From NCBI RefSeq assembly GCF_014647115.1, contig NZ_BMOO01000003.1:434001-498000 (forward strand): a stretch of DNA of 64,000 bases, written 5' to 3'. The DNA is from Halarchaeum rubridurum. GTDB lineage: Archaea > Halobacteriota > Halobacteria > Halobacteriales > Halobacteriaceae. Both the position numbers and the translations under genes were made by a program. Shown here piece after piece: positions 48,701 to 56,874 of the stretch (positions within the stretch are counted from its first letter, which is position 1; the number at the start of each line of letters is the position of its first letter). The notes beneath the pieces were generated by a model. That model ran no database searches, was not told the origin of the DNA, and worked only from the letters and a program-made list of their open reading frames with translations.

Positions 48701-49668
48701 GCGCGCTCGTCGAGCAGGCGGCCGACGGCGTCGTCCGGCGTCAGCCCCTCGCGTTCCGCGCGGAAGTCGAGGCGGATGCGGTGGCGGAGCACGGGCCGCG
48801 CCATCGCCGCGACGTCCTCCCAACTGACGTGCGCGCGCCCGGCGAGGAAGGCGCGGGCCTTCGCCGTCCGGACGAGCGCCATGCTCGCGCGGGGGCTCGC
48901 ACCGTACTCGACGTCGTCGCCCTCGCGGGTCGCACGCACGAGGTCGATTGCGCCGTCGCGGATGTCGTCCGAAATCGGTACCTCGCGGACGAGCGATTGG
49001 ACCTCGCGTATCTCCGCGTTCGTCAGCACCCGCTCGACGGGGTCGGGGCGGACGTCGCCCGTGTAGCGCCGCACGATTTCGCGTTCCTCGTCGCGCTCGG
49101 GGTAGTCGACGACGATCTTCAGCAGGAAGCGGTCCGTCTGGGCCTCCGGGAGCGGATACGTCCCCTCCTGGTCGATGGGGTTCTGCGTGGCGAGCACGAA
49201 GAAGGGGTCGGGGAGGGCGTGCGTCTCACCGGCGGCCGTCACCTGTCCCTCCTGCATCGCCTCCAGCATCGCGGCCTGCGTCTTCGGCGTCGCGCGGTTT
49301 ATCTCGTCGGCGAGGACGACGTTGGCGAATATCGGCCCCTCCTCGAAGACGAACTCGCGGCCCGCACCGTCCTCGCGGATGATCTCGGTGCCCGTGATGT
49401 CCGAGGGCATCAGGTCGGGGGTGTTCTGGACGCGCGAGAAGGAGAGGTCGCTCGCCGCCGCGAGCGCCCGGACCATCGAGGTCTTCCCGAGACCGGGGTT
49501 GCTCTCCAGCAGGGCGTTGCCGTCGGCGAGCACGCAGACGAGCAGCTGGTCGACGACCTCGCGCTGGCCGACGATCTGCTTCCCGATCTCCTCGCGGACC
49601 GCGTCGATTCGTCCCTGCAGCGCGTCGATGTCCGTCTCGGTGTCAGGTTCGTCCTCGGTGTCGGTCAT
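48697..49668 (-). CDS. MoxR family AAA+ ATPase
   Basis: A 323-residue AAA+ chaperone-type ATPase. Walker A is NPGLGKTSMVRALA near residues 60-73, Walker B is VVLADEINRATPKTQAAMLEAMQEGQVT, sensor 1 is FFVLATQNPIDQEGTYPLPEAQTDRFLLKI, and the lid domain follows to ARPVLRHRIRLDF. Such ATPases use VWA proteins as effectors; DUF58 and two VWA proteins are in the same operon. It overlaps the upstream gene's TGA (ATGA) and the downstream gene's start. Confidence 0.97.
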   Translation of the reverse strand: MTDTEDEPDTETDIDALQGRIDAVREEIGKQIVGQREVVDQLLVCVLADGNALLESNPGLGKTSMVRALAAASDLSFSRVQNTPDLMPSDITGTEIIREDGAGREFVFEEGPIFANVVLADEINRATPKTQAAMLEAMQEGQVTAAGETHALPDPFFVLATQNPIDQEGTYPLPEAQTDRFLLKIVVDYPERDEEREIVRRYTGDVRPDPVERVLTNAEIREVQSLVREVPISDDIRDGAIDLVRATREGDDVEYGASPRASMALVRTAKARAFLAGRAHVSWEDVAAMARPVLRHRIRLDFRAEREGLTPDDAVGRLLDERA

Positions 49669-50591
49669 GGCTGGCTCTGATTGGCTCTGATTCGCAGGGT
49701 GTACTCGCGGATCAACTCGGCGTCCTCGATGCCGCCCGGGTCGTCGTAGCCGGCCTGCTGGCTCTCGACCGCGACGTCCGAGCCGCCGGCGTAGCCGCCC
49801 GCGTCGTACGACTCGGGGTCCCGACTCTCGCCGCCCGTCCCGCCGCCGCTCGCGTCCACGGAGGCGTCGAGCGCGTCGTCGCCCGCCGCGACGTCCGTCG
49901 GGTCGCCGAGGACGCCCGAACCGTTCCGGAGGCCGCCGTACTCGTCGCTCGCGCCGCCACCACCACCGCCGCCCGTGCCCGCGGTCGCGGGGCCCGGCCC
50001 GCCCCCGACGTCGAACGCGATTCCGGCGACGGCGGCGTGGACGCAGAGCAGGCTCACGACGACGACGGCGACGACCGTCGCGGCGACGCGGCGAGCGTCG
50101 AGGAGCGCGACGCTCGACGTCTCCCGGAGGTCGGCGAGCACCCGCTCGTAGAGGCGCGCGGCCATCCGCGTGTCGCTGCCCGCGGCGACGGCGTCGCGCG
50201 CGGTCCGCAACGCCTCTCGCACCGCTGGGTTCGCGGCCTCGAACTGCTCGACGAGCGGCCGTCGTATCCGAAGCGTGTACTCGACCCCGAAGACGAACAC
50301 GCCGCAGAGCGCTGCGACGAGTATCGGGACGGGGAGCGCGCTGATCGGTGTGGCCGCCGGGAGTGCGACACGCTCGGGGACGACCGCGAGCGTCGCGCAC
50401 GCGAGGTCCGCGAGGAGCGCGAGCAACACCGCATCACTCGTCGCGTAGATCGCCGCGACCTTCCGCCCCTCGCGGCGGACGTCGCGCAGCGCCGCGGCCA
50501 TGCGGTCGCTCGCGTCGGTCGCCCCGCGGCCGTCGTCGTGTCCAGCGGCGGCCGCGTCGTCGACCGCGTCCGGGGCCGCGCCGTCGGCCAT
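49665..50591 (-). CDS. Membrane protein of the MoxR operon (DUF7502-like)
   Basis: A 308-residue protein. The N-terminal ~30 residues are polar, then three or four TM segments (about residues 45-65, 80-105, 165-190) with IYATSDAVLLALLADLACATLAVVP and RRVAATVVAVVVVSLLCVHAAVAGI. After residue 195 it is a Gly/Asp-rich exposed region ending YTLRIRANQSQP. It resembles a haloarchaeal family annotated DUF7502 as I recall. It overlaps MoxR by ATGA. Probably anchors the complex in the membrane, by inference from the operon. Confidence 0.75.
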   Translation of the reverse strand: MADGAAPDAVDDAAAAGHDDGRGATDASDRMAAALRDVRREGRKVAAIYATSDAVLLALLADLACATLAVVPERVALPAATPISALPVPILVAALCGVFVFGVEYTLRIRRPLVEQFEAANPAVREALRTARDAVAAGSDTRMAARLYERVLADLRETSSVALLDARRVAATVVAVVVVSLLCVHAAVAGIAFDVGGGPGPATAGTGGGGGGGASDEYGGLRNGSGVLGDPTDVAAGDDALDASVDASGGGTGGESRDPESYDAGGYAGGSDVAVESQQAGYDDPGGIEDAELIREYTLRIRANQSQP

Positions 50592-50598
50592 CGTCACG

Positions 50599-51198
50599 TC
50601 ACGCCACCCCCGGGGGCGCGCTGAGCCGCGCGGTTTGCTGGCTCTCCAGTTCGTCGATGCGGTCGTTCAGCCGCTCGATCCGCGCGTTCAGGTCGTCGAT
50701 CTGGTCGTTCAGGTCGTCGACGCGCTCGCGGAGGTCCTCGTTCGTGGACTGGAGGTTCCGGTTCTCCGCGCGGAGGTCGTCGTTCTCGTCCGCGAGCTCC
50801 TCGTTCGTCTCCTCCAGGTCGTCGACCTCGTTCTGGAGGTCGTTCACGCGGGCGTTCGCCCGCCGGAGGTCGGTGCGGGTCTCGGAGAGCTGTTCGCGCG
50901 CGGTCGAGAGGTCCGACTCCGTGTCCTCGAGTTCGCCCGAGACCTGCTCGACGTCGCCGCGGGCGCGCTCGACGCTCTCGTTGAGCGACCGGAGGCGGTC
51001 GCGCGTCTCGTCGAGCGTCGAGCGCGTCTCGCTGAGGGTCTCGCGGAGCTGCTCGTTCTGCGTTTCGAGGCGGTCGTTCTGCGAAGCGAGGTCCGCCGCG
51101 GAGTGCTGGAAGAACAGCGTTGCCCCGCCCGTCCCGGCGACCGAGAGACAGAGCAGGCCGACGAGGGCGACGTTGAGCGTGCTCCCGATGGCCGTCAC
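50599..51198 (-). CDS. Membrane-anchored coiled-coil protein of the MoxR operon
   Basis: A 199-residue protein: one N-terminal TM helix (ALVGLLCLSVAGTGGATLFF, residues ~10-30), then an unbroken coiled coil of ~150 residues with heptads such as LETQNEQLRETLSETRSTLDETRDRLRSLNESVERARGDVEQVSGELEDTESDLSTAREQLSETRTDLRRANARVNDLQNEVDDLEETNEELADEN. It ends RLSAPPGVA. GTG 51198 overlaps the VWA gene's TGA (GTGA). A long rod outside or inside the membrane may space or cluster the VWA components. Confidence 0.88.
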   Translation of the reverse strand: MTAIGSTLNVALVGLLCLSVAGTGGATLFFQHSAADLASQNDRLETQNEQLRETLSETRSTLDETRDRLRSLNESVERARGDVEQVSGELEDTESDLSTAREQLSETRTDLRRANARVNDLQNEVDDLEETNEELADENDDLRAENRNLQSTNEDLRERVDDLNDQIDDLNARIERLNDRIDELESQQTARLSAPPGVA

Positions 51199-53543
51199 GG
51201 CAGCCCACCCCGGTTCGTCGCCGTGCCGCGGTAGACGAGCAGCCGCCGGACGACGATTTCGCCCGTGAGCACGAGGAGCGCGCCGAGGAGGCAGAGCCAC
51301 CCCCAGTCGGTCCGGACGGTGCGGACCTTCGTGGACTGCTCGCGGGCGAACGACGCGATTGCGGCGCCGTCGTCCGGCTCGAAGGTCCGCCCGCCGGTCG
51401 CGTCGACGGCCGCGGAGAGCGCGGGCGAGGGGCCGAACGCGCCGTACTCCGCGGGGTAGTTCGCGGCGTACGTCGCGCCGAGCACGCTCGCGTAGCCTGG
51501 GTCGCTCGGCGTCACCGTCGCCCGGTAGACGCCGTCGCCGACCGCGCGGAAGTCGAGGCCGTCGGCGCTCGGGCGCTCGGCCCCCCGGTAGGTGACGGTC
51601 GTCGACTCGCCGACGCGCGTGTCCGCGACGTCCGTGACGCCGCTCCGTTTTCGCTCGGGGTCGCCGATGGCGTAGTTGACGGCCTTCGTCACGAGCAGCG
51701 AGTCCGGCCGGGTGAGCAGGCCGTCGAGACTGTTGTCGGTGTCGTGGGCCGTGACCGTGAGCACGCGCCCGAGACCGTAGCGCCACGACGCGACCGCGGG
51801 CGTCCCGTCCGCCGTGGCGACGAGGTAGTCCGCGCCGGGTTTCACGGTGACGGCGTTGGCCGCACCGGGGTTCGAGCGGAGCGTGACGCCCGCCGTGACG
51901 AACGAGTTCGGGTCGACGACGGTCAGCCCCGACCCCCGGTAGCGCCGCGTCGCGTCGCCGAACTGGAGGCTGAGCCGGTTCGTCTCGTCCGCCCGGTAGT
52001 ACGTCCCGCCGGAGGCGTCGGCGATGCCGCGGAGGGTGCCCTCGTCCGTCGACTCGCCGACGCCGACGCTGATGACGCGCGTGCCCGCCGAGCCGAGTTG
52101 CGAGGCGGCGCGGACCGCGGCCTCGCGGTTGGCGAAGCCGTCGCTCACGAGGATGACGGTACCGCGCTCCTCGCCGAGCAGTTCGTCCGCGCCGCGCAGG
52201 CCCGCGGCGATGTCCGTCGCGCCGCCCGCGGTGAGTCGGCGGACGAGCGTCCGGGTCTCTTCGCGGGTCTCCCCGAGCGGCCGGAGGTCCGCGATCCGGT
52301 ACGCCTGGCTGTTGAACGCGACGACGCCGACGCTGTTGGAGTCGCCGAGCTGGTCGAGGACGTCGAGCGCGATGGCCTTCTGCGTCCCGAGGCCGCCCTG
52401 CGCGCTCCCCGAGATGTCGACGGCGAGCACGACGTTCGCGCGCGACCCGCCCGCCGCCCCGCTCGTCACGGGGAGCATCGACCCGACGGCGCTGCTCGCG
52501 TAGTCGCCGTGCTCGAACGCCCGGTCGCCACCCGCGACGACGAGGCCGCCGCCGTCGATGACGAAACGCTGGAGCGCCTCCGCGTTCCCCAGCTCGCCCG
52601 CCGCGAGGTTCTGCACCACGACGGCGTAGTAGGGGTCGAGGTCCGACGGGACCGACGAGGCCGTCTCCACGTCGTAGAGCGTTCCGAGGTAGTCGCGGAG
52701 CGGGTAGTCGCCCCGGGAGACGTAGAGGACGCGCGGGCGCTCGACGACGGTCACTGAGCGCCGGTGGACGTCGTTGACGTCGTAGACGTCGTCGCCCGCG
52801 ATGGTCGCCGTGACGCGGTGCGAACCGGTCGTCTCGAAGGTGTGCGAGAACGCGACGTCGCCGTCACCGTCGAGCGTCCGCGAGACGACCTCCGTGCCGT
52901 CGACCGTGACGCGGAGCGCGACGTCGCCGTCCGTCTCGACGCCGTCGACGCTCGCGAGGAAGCTGTTCTCGACGCCGACGCTCGTCTTCGCGGGGCCGCT
53001 CACCCGGACGTGGCGCTCCGTCCGCGAGGGCGTGACGTCGACGGCGCTGATCGTCGCGTTCAGCGAGCGCGCGAGCTCCGCGGTGGCGGCGAGGCTCCGC
53101 CCGCCCGTCACCTGCCCGTCCGAGACGACGACGACGCTCCCGTCCGTCTGGAGGTTCGCGGCGATGCCGTCGCCGATGCGCGAGCGGGTGCCCTCGCCGA
53201 CCGTCGCGGTCGTCACCGGCACGCCCTCCCGTTCGATGGCATCCGTGAGTCCGTCCACGGGGTCCGTGACGTTCATACTGTCGGAGCGGTCGGTCAACAG
53301 CGTCACGTGCGGGTCGCCCGGCGTCTCCGCGCTCGCCACGGTGTACGGACCCGCGGCCGCGCCGACGAGGAGGACGACGATGACGGCGCGCGAGGCGCAC
53401 AGCGCGAGGCGACTGCGGCGCGACGCCGTCCCGTCCGCCCGATACGCGACGAGCGCCCAGAGCGCGACGAGCGCGAGCGGGACGCCGAGGAGCGCGAGCG
53501 GCGTCGTCAGCCCACCGGTGACGCCGGCGACCGTGACGGTCAC
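51195..53543 (-). CDS. Large membrane protein with glutamine amidotransferase-like and VWA domains
   Basis: A 782-residue protein. Two TM segments at the N-terminus (PLALLGVPLALVALWALVAY and AVIVVLLVGAAAGPY), an outside part of ~230 residues, a class I amidotransferase-like domain (RPRVLYVSRGDYPLRDYLGTLYDVETASSVPSDLDPYYAVVVQNL ... DGGGLVVAGGDRAFEHG), a VWA domain with a full MIDAS (VVLAVDISGSAQGG ... GGATDIAAGL), a beta domain, and a last TM segment (WLCLLGALLVLTGEIVV). GTG 53543 overlaps the upstream gene's TGA. It is a BatA/BatB-like partner of MoxR. Confidence 0.92.
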   Translation of the reverse strand: MTVTVAGVTGGLTTPLALLGVPLALVALWALVAYRADGTASRRSRLALCASRAVIVVLLVGAAAGPYTVASAETPGDPHVTLLTDRSDSMNVTDPVDGLTDAIEREGVPVTTATVGEGTRSRIGDGIAANLQTDGSVVVVSDGQVTGGRSLAATAELARSLNATISAVDVTPSRTERHVRVSGPAKTSVGVENSFLASVDGVETDGDVALRVTVDGTEVVSRTLDGDGDVAFSHTFETTGSHRVTATIAGDDVYDVNDVHRRSVTVVERPRVLYVSRGDYPLRDYLGTLYDVETASSVPSDLDPYYAVVVQNLAAGELGNAEALQRFVIDGGGLVVAGGDRAFEHGDYASSAVGSMLPVTSGAAGGSRANVVLAVDISGSAQGGLGTQKAIALDVLDQLGDSNSVGVVAFNSQAYRIADLRPLGETREETRTLVRRLTAGGATDIAAGLRGADELLGEERGTVILVSDGFANREAAVRAASQLGSAGTRVISVGVGESTDEGTLRGIADASGGTYYRADETNRLSLQFGDATRRYRGSGLTVVDPNSFVTAGVTLRSNPGAANAVTVKPGADYLVATADGTPAVASWRYGLGRVLTVTAHDTDNSLDGLLTRPDSLLVTKAVNYAIGDPERKRSGVTDVADTRVGESTTVTYRGAERPSADGLDFRAVGDGVYRATVTPSDPGYASVLGATYAANYPAEYGAFGPSPALSAAVDATGGRTFEPDDGAAIASFAREQSTKVRTVRTDWGWLCLLGALLVLTGEIVVRRLLVYRGTATNRGGLP

Positions 53544-55348
53544 AGGTCGCCCTCCCGCCGGAGGTAGGCGAGTTCGAGGAGACAGCACAGGAGTGCGGCG
53601 AACGCGACGTACCCCGTGAGCGGCCGCGGAACGGGGCTGCGCTCGACGCGCGTCGGCGGCGCGGCGTCGTCACCCGAGCGGGCCGCGAGCGGCGTCGTCG
53701 CCACCGCGGACTCGGACTCGCTCGTCAGCGCCGCGCCGTAGCGCCGGTCGCCGACGGTGTAGTAGCCCGCCTCATCGAGGCGCACGCTCGTCGCGTTCAC
53801 CGTCCCCGTCGGCGTCCCGACGGTCGTCGGGGCCTCGAAGGCGAGTCGCGTCCCCGTCTCACGGTTCGACGCCGCGAGGCTCTCGCGGCCGGCGAGGTGT
53901 GCGACCGCGCGCTTCCAGAACACCGGATACTCGTAGTCGTACTTGAACGCCGAGGCGTCCGGGAGGTAGCCATCGTAGAGGACGCGTCCCGGGCCGCGCT
54001 CCGCTATCGCCACGAGCGGCGTCCCGTCGCTCGTCGCCACGAGCGTCCGGCCCTCGCGGAGGCTCCCCGTCAGGTAGCGCTCGGGTGGCGGGAAGGAGAG
54101 CCCGCGGGTCAACTCGCTCTCCGCGGACGGCGCGAGCGTCGGGTTCCGCGCGGTGCCGTCCGGCGAGACGATGAGGAGGTCGCCGTACGACTCGACCGGC
54201 ATGTCGTCGGTCTGCGCGCGGACCACGACGCCGCCGCCGCGCGCGAGCGTCTCGTGGCCCACCTGGACGTTCCCGGCCAGCAGGCGCTCGGGCCGAAGCG
54301 CGTCGTATATCACGACGTCGTAGGTGCCCTCGACGGCCGTCGGCGGGCGCTCGACCGTCAACGCCACCTCGTCGTTCACCGAGAGCGCCGTCGTCAGGTA
54401 CTCGTCGGGGTCGTTGGTCAGCAGGAGGACGTCCACCGTCGGGTCGGCGGGCGCGGCGACCGGGACGGCGTCGTCGGTCGGGAAGGCGTCCCCGGGCGTC
54501 AGCGCGACCGTCCCACCGCCGCCCGGCACCGTAAACGTCGTACTCCGCACGTCCCCGGGCGCGAGCGTCAGCGTCCGGCGCTGGTCGCCGAGCGTCACCG
54601 ACCGCTCGACGGTCGCCTCGGCGTAGCTCTTCACCGTGACCGTGACGTTCCGCCCCGAGAAGGTTCGCCCGACGATGCCGACGTTCGCGTCGCCGCCGCC
54701 GCCGAACTGCCGGAGGTCGACCGCGAGCCCGCGCGCCCGTGCCGACGTGACGGCGTCGTCCCACGCCGAGTCGTCCGCGAAGTCGCTGTAGACGACGATT
54801 CGGGCGTCGGCGTCCGCGATTGCCGCCGCCTGCGAGAGCGCGCTCCGGAGGTCGCCCGGGGCGTCCGTCACGCGGAGGTCGTCGAGCGCGCGCCGGGCGG
54901 CCGCCGACCCGCCGCGCCGGAGGACGACCCGACTCTCGCCGCCGGCGACGACGAGGGATGTCGTCCCCGTCACGTCCGCGCGCGCCGCGTCGAGCGCGCG
55001 GGCGAAGCGCGTCGCCCCGTCCGTCTCGGTGCCCATGCTCGCGCTCCCGTCGACGACGAGTACGGTCTGCTCGACGGTCGAACTCGCCGGGACGGTGACG
55101 TACGGTGCGGCGAGCGCGAGGGCGAGCGCGACGAGCGCGAGCACCTGAAGGACGAGCAGGAGGTTTCGCCGGAGGCGCGCGAGGCGGGGGCGCGTCTCCG
55201 CGTCGCGCTCGCCCCCGACGAGGAAGCGCAGCGTCGGGAGGTCGCGCCGTGCGGGGTCGGGCTTGACGAGGTAGAGGAGGACGACCGGGAGGAGGGCCAG
55301 GAGGGCCAGCAACCCCATCGGGGCGAGGAGGACGTCCGCGAGGGCCAT
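53540..55348 (-). CDS. BatA-like membrane protein with VWA domain
   Basis: A 602-residue protein and the first gene of the MoxR operon. MALADVLLAPMGLLALLALLPVVLLYLVKPDPARRDLPTLRFL is the BatA/DUF4159-type N-terminus (two TM helices around 'LLYLVKPDP...LPTLRFL'), followed by a second TM, a VWA domain (LVVDGSASMGTETDGATRFARAL; MIDAS DGSAS), a long extracytoplasmic beta region, a receiver-like region with AIAERGPGRVLYDGYLPDASAF, and a C-terminal TM segment (GYVAFAALLCCLLELAYL). ATG 55348. Its stop codon overlaps the next GTG. Confidence 0.92.
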   Translation of the reverse strand: MALADVLLAPMGLLALLALLPVVLLYLVKPDPARRDLPTLRFLVGGERDAETRPRLARLRRNLLLVLQVLALVALALALAAPYVTVPASSTVEQTVLVVDGSASMGTETDGATRFARALDAARADVTGTTSLVVAGGESRVVLRRGGSAAARRALDDLRVTDAPGDLRSALSQAAAIADADARIVVYSDFADDSAWDDAVTSARARGLAVDLRQFGGGGDANVGIVGRTFSGRNVTVTVKSYAEATVERSVTLGDQRRTLTLAPGDVRSTTFTVPGGGGTVALTPGDAFPTDDAVPVAAPADPTVDVLLLTNDPDEYLTTALSVNDEVALTVERPPTAVEGTYDVVIYDALRPERLLAGNVQVGHETLARGGGVVVRAQTDDMPVESYGDLLIVSPDGTARNPTLAPSAESELTRGLSFPPPERYLTGSLREGRTLVATSDGTPLVAIAERGPGRVLYDGYLPDASAFKYDYEYPVFWKRAVAHLAGRESLAASNRETGTRLAFEAPTTVGTPTGTVNATSVRLDEAGYYTVGDRRYGAALTSESESAVATTPLAARSGDDAAPPTRVERSPVPRPLTGYVAFAALLCCLLELAYLRREGDL

Positions 55349-55475
55349 ACCGACACGTCGGCCCGCCGGCTATTGAGCGTGTCCACTACTCCCACCGGCC
55401 GGCGCGCCCGGTGCACGCCCCAATCACAACTACCATACCCCGGGCCGCCGGAGTTGCCGACATCAGGTGACTCTC

Positions 55476-56588
55476 GTGACCGAGAAACGCGAATACACGG
55501 GCGACTACCCCGACAAGACGCTGTACATCCCCGGCCCGACGGAAGTCCGCGAGGACGTCATCGACGAGATGGCCCAGCCGATGTTCGGCCACCGGATGGA
55601 CCGGATGACCGACCTCTACACGACCATCGTCGAGGACACGAAGGAGTTCCTCGGCACCGACAACGAGGTCGTCGTCCTCACGGCCTCCGGCACGGAGTTC
55701 TGGGAGGCCTCGACGCTCAACCTCGTCGACGAGAACATCCTCGTGCCGACCTGCGGGTCGTTCAGCGAGCGCCACGCGAACGTCGCCGAGCGCCTCGGCA
55801 AGGACGTCGACCGACTGGAGTACGAGTGGGGCGAGGCCATCAAGCCCGAGGACGTCCGCGCGCACCTCGAGGCGAGCGACAAGCACTACGACGTCGTGAC
55901 GTGCGTGATGAACGAGTCCTCGACGGGCGTGCGCAACCCCATCGAGGAGATCGGCGACGTCGTCGCCGAGTACCCGGACACGTACTTCGTCGTCGACGCC
56001 GTCTCCGCGCTCGGCGGTGACTACGTCGACATCGACGAGCACGGCATCGACGTCATCTTCGCCTCGACCCAGAAGGCCTTCGCCATGCCGCCCGGCCTCG
56101 CGGTCTGCGTCGTCAGCGACGAGGCCTACGAGCGCGAACTGGAGAAGGACGAGGCGTCGTGGTACGGCGGCTTCCAGCGCTCGCTCGACTACTACGACCG
56201 GAAGGGCCAGACACACTCGACGCCCGCGATTCCGGTGATGCTCGCCTACCGCAAGCAGATGAAGCACATGCTGGAGGAGGGCCACGAGGCCCGCAGCGAG
56301 CGCCACCGGGAGATGGCCGAGTACACCCGCGAGTGGGCGAGAGAGCACTTCGACGTCTTCCCCGAGGCGGGCTACGAGTCCCAGACCGTCTCCTGCATCG
56401 AGAACACGGCGGGCATCGACGTCGCCGCGACCATCGACGCCGTCAGCGAGGAGTACGACTACGTCTTCTCCAACGGCTACGGCTCCGCGCTCGGCGAGAA
56501 GACCTTCCGCATCGGCCACATGGGCGAACACGACGTCGAGAGCATCCGCGCGCTCACGGACGCCATCGAGGACGTCGCCGACCTCTAG
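55476..56588 (+). CDS. Class V PLP aminotransferase (serine/alanine-glyoxylate type)
   Basis: A 370-residue PLP enzyme. IPGPTEVREDVIDEMAQPMFGHR is the class V opening (PGPTxV); VVVLTASGTEFWEAS, CVMNESSTGVRNPIEEIGDVV, the PLP Asp in FVVDAVSALGGDYVDIDEHGIDVIFASTQKAFAMPPGLAV with the Schiff-base Lys in STQKAFAMPPG near residue 198, and FRIGHMGEHDVESIRAL are all present. Members transfer amino groups from serine or alanine to glyoxylate. GTG 55476 is favoured over GTG 55467. Divergent from the MoxR operon. Confidence 0.94.
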   Translation: MTEKREYTGDYPDKTLYIPGPTEVREDVIDEMAQPMFGHRMDRMTDLYTTIVEDTKEFLGTDNEVVVLTASGTEFWEASTLNLVDENILVPTCGSFSERHANVAERLGKDVDRLEYEWGEAIKPEDVRAHLEASDKHYDVVTCVMNESSTGVRNPIEEIGDVVAEYPDTYFVVDAVSALGGDYVDIDEHGIDVIFASTQKAFAMPPGLAVCVVSDEAYERELEKDEASWYGGFQRSLDYYDRKGQTHSTPAIPVMLAYRKQMKHMLEEGHEARSERHREMAEYTREWAREHFDVFPEAGYESQTVSCIENTAGIDVAATIDAVSEEYDYVFSNGYGSALGEKTFRIGHMGEHDVESIRALTDAIEDVADL

Positions 56589-56591
56589 GCC

Positions 56592-56745
56592 GTCCGACGC
56601 ACCGCGGCTTCGACGCACCGCAGTCCCGACGCACCGCAGCTTCGACACACCGCACCGTGTCTCACCGCACCGCGGCTTCGACGCACCGCAGCTTCGACGC
56701 CGCGCAGTCCCGACGCACCGTGCCTCACCGCACCGCGCCTCAGCC
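56592..56745. repeat. Degenerate ~15-bp repeats (CGACGCACCGCAGCTT type)
   Basis: About ten imperfect copies of a 14-16-bp unit with the common core ACGCACCGC and a TTCGACGC/CCCGACGC linker, running from just after the aminotransferase gene to about 56745. Copies differ by a few bases, with occasional CTCACCGC variants. It fills most of the 286-nt gap. No coding potential is seen; TTCGAC-type units also give many small hairpins. Confidence 0.85.
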
Positions 56746-56782
56746 CACCCGCTCGGTGACGGGACGCTCGCGAAGAACCGGG

Positions 56783-56806
56783 TACTATAAACTCGTTTAT
56801 CGAGTA
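56783..56806 (+). promoter_or_regulatory. Nested palindromes at the sulfatase promoter
   Basis: ATAAAC-TC-GTTTAT (56787-56800) and ACTCG-TTTAT-CGAGT (56791-56805) overlap, bracketed by TACT/AGTA (56783-56786, 56803-56806). The sequence TACTATAAAC also serves as a TATA box for the gene starting at 56875. Likely an operator; the bound factor is unknown. Confidence 0.5.
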
Positions 56807-56874
56807 TCGGGCCGTATCACGCGGGCGGCGACCGCGGCGTCCGGAGGGGCGCAACCGCCGTCCGCTCGCCGACC

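Noticed and set aside
56592-56745. Small RNA-binding or CRISPR array at the 15-bp repeats
   Set aside because: Units are degenerate and adjacent; there are no unique spacers.
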